In this document: piece after piece, positions 1 to 7,063 of the stretch
Layout: each line of letters begins with the position of its first letter
Numbering within the stretch: the stretch's first letter is position 1
Assembly: GCA_017650795.1 (NCBI GenBank)
Contig: JAGCEE010000254.1
Span: forward strand, 1 to 11,636
DNA length: 11,636 nucleotides
Reading direction: 5' to 3'
From: Clostridia bacterium
Lineage (GTDB): Bacteria; Bacillota; Clostridia; Christensenellales; UBA1242
The notes under the pieces: generated by a model
Told to the model about the DNA's origin: nothing
Database searches by the model: none
The model's input: only the letters and a program-made list of their open reading frames with translations
Made by a program: the position numbers and the translations under genes

Positions 1-70
1 AACATTTTTTTTTAATTATTTACATATATTTTTATTTTTTGCACAAAGTAAAAATATAAAGGAGGAAAGT

Positions 71-226
71 ATGCAAAAATTAAATCCTGGCGATTTGGCA
101 CCAAGAGCAGGCAGATATTCTGTTTGCGATAAAAATGGCAGAAGAATGGCTAGTGTTGAAATGCAACAAGGCGACCATTTGCCACCAACGCAATCTAGCG
201 AGTATTACTACGAATTTGAAAGATAG
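71..226 (+). CDS. YjzC-like small protein
   Basis: This is a complete 51-residue gene starting at ATG 71 and ending at TAG 224-226. An ideal ribosome site, AAAGGAGG at 58-65, lies five bases before the ATG, so the start is secure. The product follows the pattern of the YjzC-like family (Pfam YjzC): an early Pro-Gly (residues 6-7), Ala-Pro then Gly-x-Tyr (about 10-16), a Asp-x-x-Gly turn (20-23), and a Gly then Pro-Pro-Thr (34-40), followed by an aromatic C-terminus. It is soluble, has no signal peptide or membrane segment, and is probably cytoplasmic. The family has no established biochemical function that I know of; members are small proteins common in Bacillota. It is the only + strand gene in the window, convergent with the large lipoprotein gene, and is followed five bases later by a hairpin terminator. 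The family call is by eye only. Confidence 0.8.
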   Translation: MQKLNPGDLAPRAGRYSVCDKNGRRMASVEMQQGDHLPPTQSSEYYYEFER

Positions 227-231
227 ACCAC

Positions 232-270
232 AATAAAGAGCCATATACTAAAAATATATGGCTCTTTATT
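232..270 (+). terminator. Perfect 16-bp hairpin after the YjzC-like gene
   Basis: Bases 232-247 pair perfectly with 255-270 around a seven-base loop. The stem begins six bases after the stop codon. The 3' flank is AT-rich (TTTATTATTTAT) rather than a pure T run, so as a Rho-independent terminator it is plausible but not classic. A flanking A-rich side means it could also act on - strand transcripts arriving from the lipoprotein gene. Confidence 0.7.
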
Positions 271-285
271 ATTTATCAATTAAAC

Positions 286-320
286 AAAAAATTCATACAA
301 TATGTTTGTATGAATTTTTT
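286..320 (-). terminator. Rho-independent terminator of the lipoprotein gene, probably bidirectional
   Basis: Bases 286-300 pair perfectly with 306-320 around a five-base loop. On the - strand the stem ends in a T-rich tail ten bases beyond the lipoprotein stop codon (330-332). On the + strand the same stem is followed by a long T run (316-331), so it can also act as a second terminator for the convergent YjzC-like gene. Confidence 0.8.
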
Positions 321-329
321 ATTTTTTTT

Positions 330-3300
330 TTACGCGGCTATATAATTTTGTGTTCCAAACACTACGCCCATACCATTTGGAAGATACATATACATGTTTT
401 TATTTCCCTTAGCAAATGTATCAGTTGTTAATGTGTTGGTATTTTGTGGGTTTATTATCCATCCATCCGTACCCGCAAATCCAAATGCACCATTATCAAC
501 CTGAGCACCTATTGCCTGAGCAAGAATTTGTTCTGCTTGGCTTTGAGTTAAAAGGTTAAGAGCAACCATAATTGAGAAGTAAATATTTATATCCTTTTTA
601 TCTAAATCCATTTTTTTGTTAACTGCCAAGCTATATATTGCATTTGCCTCATCTTGTGTTAAATATTCTGCCAAAACAATATTATTTAAAACTGCACTCA
701 ATTCTTGTTTTGCATAGTTCATTGTACAAACTATTGCATAGTTTAGTAATAAACCAGCCTCAATCTCACTTAACCAACTTTGAGCTACTAAGAAGTCAAG
801 TACTTGTCTCATATAGCTTTGCGATACTGATTGATTTGTGCCCATAATGGCATTATACATATTTTCGGCATCGATAGCATCAAGGAATCCCTTATCCACT
901 AAATCATTCAAGCAGTAATCTAATCCAACGGAAGATATATCCATGTCTATATCTATATTTTGAGCATTGCTGTAAACCCTACTAGCTTGTTGCTCTGTCA
1001 TTAGTGACGCTAAGACCATATTGTTTAAAATAGTATTTAACTTTCCGTACAAAACATCTAAATCATATTCGCAATCTATACTTTCAAATTGTCCACTGAT
1101 TTTTTGATTTGTTATTCCTTGCACTTCGGCAGATTTGTAAACAGCAATAATATTTATCTTGTTTCCACTTCCAGCCTCGTCAAGAATTGTCTTAGATTGT
1201 TGTTTGAACAAAACATCAAGGGATTTAATAAGTGTTGCCAGTTCGGTTGCTTGATAGGTTTGGAACCAGCCCTCACTTCCTGCAACCCAAGATTCTAGTA
1301 TTGAATTTTTTGTAATGACTTTTGAAATTGTACCACCAGAGCCATCGTTATTATGTCCGGTATGGTCACAAATCATTACAGGACCACCAGCACCAATCAA
1401 AATGCTATCTTCTATGAATAATGTTCCACCCCAGTTGTAAATAAGAGTGTTATATGAATCAAAAGCTGTACAACTTTTAACTTTCATATAAATATCATCT
1501 TGGTCATAATTCAAGTTTCTTACGCCTTCGTTTTGGAACAACGCAATAAACCAACATTGACTGCATAAATTATATGCCTCTAAAATGCTGTTTTCTTTTT
1601 TGAAGGATATAATACCACCACTTGCAATAGTATTTTCGGTCTTTTTTGCATTACCAAACATTGCAATATTGTTTAAAACGTATTTTGCAATCAAACTACC
1701 ATTGCCACTACTATTTCCTGCAAAATTAAATAATGTTGTATGAACAGTAATTGCTTCGTCTTCTACAGATACGCTTTGGTTTCTTTCTCTAACTACCATC
1801 GGAATATTCTGAGCAGATAGAGTAAAGTAATTTCCTTCAAATCTAAATGTGCTACCATCGCTAACTGTATGCCAATAAATCATACCAAGTTCATCTTGAG
1901 AACTATCTTTTAATGAACCAAGAACCCTATCGTAATCCGAAGCTCCTAAAACCTCTTCTGATTTCCAGAAATGTCTTTCTGGAATATCTTCTTTTTCTAT
2001 TAAAATATTATTATGCATAATAACAGCATTAACATTTAAATCAAGATCTATTCCATTTGCTGTTTTTATGTCTGTCCATTTCCCGCCAAGGTTTGCATTA
2101 TCAATTACTGACAAATCTGCTGCGTTATAGATATTATATCCATCAATTACATCAAATTCGAATACGATAGGTGTGCTGTTTAAAGCAAGTTTTGGAACAA
2201 CGCTTATTTTAAATGATTCTCCAACGGCTAGTTCTGTAAAATCTAATGTGTGATAATAAGTATCAATTTTTACATAGTCTGCAAGGAGTTTATCAGAACT
2301 GTTTGTACTCTCTTTTTTAAGTTCAATATAACTATCGTTTTCATAAATATAAACGGTAAATCTTGCGTTATACTCTGTTATTACATCTGAATCGTTGTCT
2401 TTATATATTGTTAGCATTGGCGAGAATACAAAATCATTATCATCACCAACCACGTACTTATTTCCAATAACTTTAAAACCCTTATTGGCACTTGAACCAG
2501 TGGCAGTATATTCGTTTTGCGATTGAGAGTTGGTTTCGTACAAAGAAACAAATGTTGGTTTGTCAAATCCAAGCACTTCAAAGTTTTCCGCTCTTTCGTT
2601 AACTACTATTGTCTTATATAGTTTAATATCAAAGTCTGTGGTTTGCCCCAGTGTTTTTGACTTGTCCAACAAATACTCTACCGAAAGATTATCTTCCAAT
2701 TCATATTCGTCGTTTTTAATACTTATAGTAAGTAGATTGTTTGCAACTACTTCATTTGCACCACTTGCATAATATAATGTTAGTGTTATTCCGGTTGTGA
2801 CATAATCTGCTTCTATTTCTACTTCTTGTGCATATGTTCCTGTAATTGCATAGTCTGTGACATAATCATAAACCACAACACTTGTTGATGCACTAATTTT
2901 TCCGTATGCAAGAGCATTGCTTTTGTAGAAATCATTTTGACTTGTAATGGTTAATGTTTGTTCGCCTAAAACATTGTTTGCGATTTCTATATCTAATTCA
3001 TCACTTGTTATTGTATCAACGGCACCACTCTTATAAGTTAATGTCAATGAAATGCCTGATTTGTCATAACTTCTTCCATATGCAAGCTTATTTGCATATG
3101 TACCAGAAATTACTGTTTGCGTTATGTAATCACAAACTTCTACCTTAAATGATTTGTTAATAGTATCTGAATAATCATCGCCATTTTTATCTACCCCGTC
3201 TTCGGTATATGAAACATAAACATCATATAACCCTACTTGGTGTACATTAACGGCAGTATAATCTATATCAAGCAAGCTTGCGTAAACCTTGTCCACACCA

Positions 3301-4493
3301 GAAGCTCTTAAGATGTTTGCATATGCGGTTTGAGGAATTGTATATTCTTCATCTAATGCAATCTTTGTTATAAAATCTTGGCATTCTGAAATAGATATTA
3401 TTCTGTCCTCAGAATAAACCAAAACAGTTAAATGCTCTGAAATTGTTGTGCCATTGTTTGAATAACTAATAGTTATTTCATACTCGCCGTCTTCATTTGT
3501 ATTAAGATTTGTTAAATCAAAATCAAGTTGGCTTGCACTCACATCAACATTTTGATGGAATTTTGTATTTATGACTGCATTTGTAGTAAATTCTGAGCCG
3601 TTCTCTACTGAATTTTTGGTAAAGCTTACAAACTCCACAGGTATGTCTTTTGCAACATCAACCTCAAATACTTTTGAAACAGTTTGTCCTGCCTCAGCAT
3701 AAGAAACTGATATATTATAAGTTCCAACCTCGTTTTTATTAAAGTTAGATAAATCTATATTAAATCCTTGAGTATTCTTGTTTACTGTTTTTGTATAGTT
3801 GTTTGATGCATAAGAAACCACAAAGGAAATATTATCATAGTTAAAATCAGTGCCAAATTCAACTTCTTCTTGATACCCTGCAATGTTTGCTATTTCTGTT
3901 GGAGTATCTGGAATAACATTTACGGCAAATGTTTTATTAACCGTTATGCCAGCCTGTGTATAACTAACCGTTATGGTTTGCTCCGATTCACAACCCTCGT
4001 TGGTGTTAATTTGTGAAACAGTTAAACTGTTTGCATTTATTGTTCTTGTTTCGCCAGATTTATATACAACAACTGCGCTAACATCATCGTAATTATAAAT
4101 TGAATGGACCCTAGCTGTTGCCTGCAAACCACCAAGTGAATAAATACCAACAACATAATCGTTTGTCACCTCGATTTCAATAGTAACAGATAAGTATTTG
4201 TCATCGGCATATTTATACTTAACAGCAATTGTTTTTGTTCCTATTGTTGATGTATCCACAACTTCAATCTCTAAATCTTCTGCAGTGACCGTCACCTCTT
4301 CGCCAGATTCCATTTTTAAAACAGCACTAAAATTATCATAGTTGTATTCAGCGCCAACAACCACTTCGGACTCAAAACCAGTGACTTTTAAAATTTTAAC
4401 AGGAAGATCTTCTCCACATGCAGAAAAAAGCATACCTGCTATTCCTAACATTAGTGATAAAAAAAACCCACAAATAATCTTTTTGGTTCTCAT
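330..4493 (-). CDS. Large Ig-repeat surface lipoprotein with beta-rich tip and C-terminal helical repeats
   Basis: The 1387-residue product is predicted to be a cell-surface lipoprotein. Its N-terminus is a lipoprotein signal: basic Arg-Thr-Lys-Lys, a hydrophobic core (residues 7-23), and lipobox Leu-Phe-Ser-Ala-Cys with lipidated Cys26. Seven bacterial Ig-like (Big_3-type) repeats follow, at about 31-109, 113-194, 199-281, 284-360, 363-453, 456-542 and 546-632. Each has the Asn-Tyr-Asp...Val-x-Tyr-x-Ser-Gly and Gly-x-x-x-Ile-x-Val-x-Tyr pattern. Residues about 635-780 are beta-rich linker. Residues 785-1145 are Asn/Gly/Ile-rich and look like a right-handed beta-helix. Five helical repeats lie at 1152-1330, then a short beta-rich C-terminus. 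There is no sortase motif. Ribosome site AAGGAG (4499-4504) lies five bases before the ATG, behind a near-consensus promoter. It is monocistronic between its promoter and terminator. A role as an adhesin or carbohydrate-binding surface protein is inference; no catalytic site is recognised. Confidence 0.85.
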   Translation of the reverse strand: MRTKKIICGFFLSLMLGIAGMLFSACGEDLPVKILKVTGFESEVVVGAEYNYDNFSAVLKMESGEEVTVTAEDLEIEVVDTSTIGTKTIAVKYKYADDKYLSVTIEIEVTNDYVVGIYSLGGLQATARVHSIYNYDDVSAVVVYKSGETRTINANSLTVSQINTNEGCESEQTITVSYTQAGITVNKTFAVNVIPDTPTEIANIAGYQEEVEFGTDFNYDNISFVVSYASNNYTKTVNKNTQGFNIDLSNFNKNEVGTYNISVSYAEAGQTVSKVFEVDVAKDIPVEFVSFTKNSVENGSEFTTNAVINTKFHQNVDVSASQLDFDLTNLNTNEDGEYEITISYSNNGTTISEHLTVLVYSEDRIISISECQDFITKIALDEEYTIPQTAYANILRASGVDKVYASLLDIDYTAVNVHQVGLYDVYVSYTEDGVDKNGDDYSDTINKSFKVEVCDYITQTVISGTYANKLAYGRSYDKSGISLTLTYKSGAVDTITSDELDIEIANNVLGEQTLTITSQNDFYKSNALAYGKISASTSVVVYDYVTDYAITGTYAQEVEIEADYVTTGITLTLYYASGANEVVANNLLTISIKNDEYELEDNLSVEYLLDKSKTLGQTTDFDIKLYKTIVVNERAENFEVLGFDKPTFVSLYETNSQSQNEYTATGSSANKGFKVIGNKYVVGDDNDFVFSPMLTIYKDNDSDVITEYNARFTVYIYENDSYIELKKESTNSSDKLLADYVKIDTYYHTLDFTELAVGESFKISVVPKLALNSTPIVFEFDVIDGYNIYNAADLSVIDNANLGGKWTDIKTANGIDLDLNVNAVIMHNNILIEKEDIPERHFWKSEEVLGASDYDRVLGSLKDSSQDELGMIYWHTVSDGSTFRFEGNYFTLSAQNIPMVVRERNQSVSVEDEAITVHTTLFNFAGNSSGNGSLIAKYVLNNIAMFGNAKKTENTIASGGIISFKKENSILEAYNLCSQCWFIALFQNEGVRNLNYDQDDIYMKVKSCTAFDSYNTLIYNWGGTLFIEDSILIGAGGPVMICDHTGHNNDGSGGTISKVITKNSILESWVAGSEGWFQTYQATELATLIKSLDVLFKQQSKTILDEAGSGNKINIIAVYKSAEVQGITNQKISGQFESIDCEYDLDVLYGKLNTILNNMVLASLMTEQQASRVYSNAQNIDIDMDISSVGLDYCLNDLVDKGFLDAIDAENMYNAIMGTNQSVSQSYMRQVLDFLVAQSWLSEIEAGLLLNYAIVCTMNYAKQELSAVLNNIVLAEYLTQDEANAIYSLAVNKKMDLDKKDINIYFSIMVALNLLTQSQAEQILAQAIGAQVDNGAFGFAGTDGWIINPQNTNTLTTDTFAKGNKNMYMYLPNGMGVVFGTQNYIAA
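504..1040 (-). repeat. Five tandem helical-hairpin protein repeats of 37-40 residues
   Basis: Within the lipoprotein, five units begin at residues 1152, 1191, 1228, 1265 and 1305. Each shows a hydrophobic helix (Leu-x-x-x-Leu-x-x-x-Val/Leu), then an aromatic or hydrophobic residue, Leu/Met, Thr/Ser/Asp, two polar residues, Gln/Glu/Asp-Ala, and a second helix ending near Tyr/Leu-x-x-Ala. Units 1 and 4 are most alike (Leu-Asn-Asn-Met/Ile-Val-Leu-Ala). Protein similarity is clear, but the DNA copies have diverged, so this is an old duplication. Confidence 0.75.
2598..4403 (-). repeat. Seven tandem Ig-like (Big_3-type) domains
   Basis: Units of about 77-91 residues run from residue 31 to 632 of the lipoprotein. 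Repeats 1-3 and 6-7 are closest to the Big_3 pattern. Repeats 4 and 5 are more divergent but keep the C-terminal Gly-x-Tyr-x-Ile/Val-x-Val/Ile-Ser-Tyr strand. Such arrays usually form a rigid stalk that lifts a distal domain away from the cell wall. Confidence 0.75.
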
Positions 4494-4527
4494 AAATACT
4501 CCTTATCGAATTTGTATTGTTGCCTGT

Positions 4528-4556
4528 AGTATATTATTTTTTGAAAAGTTTGTCAA
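4528..4556 (-). promoter_or_regulatory. Sigma-A-type promoter for the lipoprotein gene
   Basis: On the - strand there is a perfect -35 box TTGACA (4556-4551), a 17-base spacer, and a -10 box TATACT (4533-4528). Transcription would start near 4521, leaving a leader of about 28 bases that carries the AAGGAG ribosome site. Both boxes and the spacing are close to consensus, so strong constitutive expression is likely. Confidence 0.85.
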
Positions 4557-4643
4557 ATATTATATAACGTATATACACTTTTTGATCATTATCCTCACAA
4601 ACCAACATAACATATTCTTAAATATTTTGTGCAAAAAAACAAC

Positions 4644-4681
4644 AAAAAAACAGCAAAAAATTAGATTTTTGTTGTTTTTTT
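4644..4681 (-). terminator. Probable terminator of the ABC operon
   Basis: Bases 4644-4659 pair with 4666-4681, with one G-T wobble, around loop ATTAGA. Runs of T follow the stem on the - strand. It lies about 90 bases after the last operon stop codon (4775) and upstream of the lipoprotein promoter, so it would separate the two units. The stem is mostly A-T pairs, which lowers confidence. Confidence 0.5.
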
Positions 4682-4774
4682 TAATAAATAAACTTATTTT
4701 AGAGTTTTTTACAATTCAAAACTTTAAAAAAAATATTTAAAAAACAAATTGCAAAATAGAACAAAAGCGCAAAT

Positions 4775-5308
4775 TTATACAACTATTACCAAAATATCTG
4801 CCCCCGTACCTATACCACTCATTGAGGCAGGCTTTACATATATAAAAAATGAATACATCTTATGCTCCATCTCGCCATTTTTGTTTATTGATAGTTTTTC
4901 ACGGCAAATAAGCGTGCCTCTTTCGTCCAAAGATATAATGCTATCTTCTATAAGTTTTTCATTACTAACGGTATATGTAATACTCTCCAAGTTTGAACCT
5001 TCTATCTCGCCCGTATCATATTCAATTTTAGGAATAAGGTTAAGTGGCAGGTACCTATTATTATTGGCATCTAAAAGCGAGCATGAAATAAAATTAACCC
5101 TTAGAGTGTATTTTGGATTTTTTGTTGTTAGATCTATTACAGGTTCCGAAAGCGTGAACATGTTTTCATTTTCGGCCTCAACGCTCATTTGAATGGATTT
5201 GATATACTTAACCTCATCATATACCTTAACCCTCATGCCAAAAAAGCCTATAACTACGATAGACGCAACATATACAATAAATATGATAAGCATTGTAGAT
5301 TTTTTCAT
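4775..5308 (-). CDS. Single-pass membrane protein with extracytoplasmic beta-rich domain, ABC operon partner
   Basis: The 177-residue product is not recognised as a known family. It begins Met-Lys-Lys, followed by one hydrophobic segment (about 5-24) without a lipobox or clear signal-peptidase site, so it is probably an uncleaved N-terminal anchor. The remaining 150 residues should lie outside the membrane. They are rich in alternating hydrophobic/polar stretches, suggesting a beta-sandwich (for example about 66-76, 106-115 and 151-160), and end in a hydrophobic Ile-Leu-Val-Ile-Val-Val. The start codon follows the permease stop codon by a single base, and ribosome site AAGGA (5317-5321) lies within the permease gene's end, so the two are almost certainly translationally coupled. 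This makes it a likely accessory or substrate-handling partner of the exporter. The role is inferred from context only. Confidence 0.75.
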   Translation of the reverse strand: MKKSTMLIIFIVYVASIVVIGFFGMRVKVYDEVKYIKSIQMSVEAENENMFTLSEPVIDLTTKNPKYTLRVNFISCSLLDANNNRYLPLNLIPKIEYDTGEIEGSNLESITYTVSNEKLIEDSIISLDERGTLICREKLSINKNGEMEHKMYSFFIYVKPASMSGIGTGADILVIVV

Positions 5309-5309
5309 T

Positions 5310-7010
5310 CTATTTTTCCTTATAATATAGTTTTATTCGTGTCAAAAATAAGTATTGTCTTATTATAAAAACTGCCAATGACAAAAATAACAGTTTAATA
5401 AATACCGCCGATATATTTTCAGACATTAAAAACAGGCAAACCAATGCAACCACAATGGACATTGCAAATGCAAATATTGTGCTTTTTGTCTCGTTTGGAT
5501 TTTTTTGCGACTCACCCGTAGTTTGATACAACCTATTTTGTGGGTTCATAATATCTAGCTCTGCGCTCCAAAAAAGATGAGCATAATAGAGCAATATTAA
5601 AGAAACAATTAAAAGAATTGTAGAAACCGTTCCAATATTTGCAAACATGTTGATAAGAACACATGAGGCAATAATGGATGCCGAGCATATTAGCGAATTT
5701 AATATAAACTTTCCAGAAAGTGGTACTCTGTATGGAACTGGATTTATCTTATTTAAGTATGCCGAATTTCCCTCTTTGCTATATATACTTGCGATAATAA
5801 CATTGGATGATAACGTCATAAGCATAATAATAAGTACATTAAAGGCAACCATCATATAGTTACCAAGCATTCTAGTGTCCATTGCACCAATAATTTTGTT
5901 TTGTAGTAATATTGCTATTGGTGTAATTATAGCAACTGCAAGAACGCTATATAGTATATTAGAGGTTCTAAAAATTATTTTTGCATTTTTAAAACTTGCA
6001 GAAGAAAAGGGCGAAAACTTAATATTTCTTTTCCTTTTAATCCTATCTTTTTTCTTATACTCAAACGGATTACTTGCCATTTTTAAGAATAGTGGCTTAG
6101 ACAAAAGCACTACCAATAATAATGATGCGAGTATAATGCCCAAAATACAGCCAAAAGTTATTAAATTATTTAATGAAAATGGTGTAAATACGAATGCGCC
6201 ATAGCTCATGCCGGTCAATAATTGCAAGGCATTGTCAAGAGGCACAACACTAAGTGCAAAACTTTCCAAAAAGTCCTGAATAACCCAATATATTCTTCCC
6301 CAATCTCTAACGATATCTATATCAGAAGGAATTAAACTAATAACTATTATCACTCCATAAACAACAAGCGCTATAACCGCAGTAAGAATGATAAATTCCA
6401 AAAATTTATGTTTTTTTAATATTATGGTAAACCACATCGCAGGAATAGATAATAGTCCACAAATACTAACCATAAATAACGTCACGAATATTAGTGAAAG
6501 TATTGCCCATAAATAAAATATTAAAGATATATTCATGATAAGTCCATAAGCAAAAAAGAAAGGTAAAATATATGTGATATTTTTTATTAGCTCATACAAA
6601 TAACATACTATAAGTTTTGAAGTAAAAATAGTTCCATTTCCAACAGGCATGGTTAATAACACTTGATTATCTTTTGCAAAATATAGAGTTTTTGTGACAT
6701 TAACTAGGCAAGATAAAAATGAGAGCACAAATATAATTGTCATTAGTATTAAGTAAACTCTAAAATTTAATATTTGCAAAAATGAGAACAATCCAAGGAC
6801 AATAACAACTTTAAACAATAAGAATATTCCAGCAGTAATGCCAATAAAAATTAAAATAGAATAAACTATTTTAAAAAATGTTTTTTTCCTATTTCTTAAA
6901 TATGATGTATCGAGCTTGTCTTTTAATTGCATTAAAACCAATGGTCTTAGCATTGCAAAGAAAAAACTAATTCTTGCCCAAATACTATCTTTTTTTATGG
7001 TTTTTTCCAT
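5310..7010 (-). CDS. ABC-2-type exporter permease, two-half, about 12 TM
   Basis: This is an integral membrane subunit of an ABC exporter, resembling the large putative ABC-2 permeases of Bacillota. I chose ATG 7010 (566 residues) because GGAG (7020-7017) lies six bases before it. An in-frame ATG at 7022 would add four residues but has no ribosome site. About 12 hydrophobic segments are visible, six before and six after a basic cytoplasmic loop (about residues 312-345, Lys/Arg-rich). Each half carries the same short motif after its early membrane segments: Lys113-Asp...Pro122-Val...Lys132 and Lys412-Glu...Pro424-Val...Lys434. This suggests an internal duplication that gives both transmembrane domains in one chain. 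It lies about 50 bases downstream of the fused ATPase gene and one base upstream of the small membrane protein gene. The substrate cannot be told from the sequence. Confidence 0.85.
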   Translation of the reverse strand: MEKTIKKDSIWARISFFFAMLRPLVLMQLKDKLDTSYLRNRKKTFFKIVYSILIFIGITAGIFLLFKVVIVLGLFSFLQILNFRVYLILMTIIFVLSFLSCLVNVTKTLYFAKDNQVLLTMPVGNGTIFTSKLIVCYLYELIKNITYILPFFFAYGLIMNISLIFYLWAILSLIFVTLFMVSICGLLSIPAMWFTIILKKHKFLEFIILTAVIALVVYGVIIVISLIPSDIDIVRDWGRIYWVIQDFLESFALSVVPLDNALQLLTGMSYGAFVFTPFSLNNLITFGCILGIILASLLLVVLLSKPLFLKMASNPFEYKKKDRIKRKRNIKFSPFSSASFKNAKIIFRTSNILYSVLAVAIITPIAILLQNKIIGAMDTRMLGNYMMVAFNVLIIMLMTLSSNVIIASIYSKEGNSAYLNKINPVPYRVPLSGKFILNSLICSASIIASCVLINMFANIGTVSTILLIVSLILLYYAHLFWSAELDIMNPQNRLYQTTGESQKNPNETKSTIFAFAMSIVVALVCLFLMSENISAVFIKLLFLSLAVFIIRQYLFLTRIKLYYKEK

Positions 7011-7063
7011 TTTTTGCTCCATTTTTTGTTTTTGGCGAAATTTTTTTAAGATTTAAACAATAA

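Noticed and set aside
1..70. Promoter for the YjzC-like gene
   Set aside because: TTTACA (19-24) and several TATA-like strings occur, but none have proper spacing and the upstream region is cut by the window edge.
330..4493. Sortase-anchored adhesin
   Set aside because: The C-terminus has no LPxTG-like motif, hydrophobic tail or basic end; anchoring is through the N-terminal lipobox instead.
4342..4740. 132-codon + strand frame
   Set aside because: It runs antisense across the lipoprotein start, its promoter and a low-complexity A/T hairpin; no ribosome site and no recognisable protein features.
4749..5192. 147-codon + strand frame
   Set aside because: Antisense shadow of the 177-residue membrane protein, which has a ribosome site and operon context.
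5875..6204. 109-codon hydrophobic + strand frame
   Set aside because: Antisense shadow of the permease; its hydrophobicity mirrors the codons of the real membrane segments.
7008..7022. ATG at 7022 as permease start
   Set aside because: No Shine-Dalgarno sequence precedes it, while GGAG within this codon pair sits six bases before the in-frame ATG at 7010.
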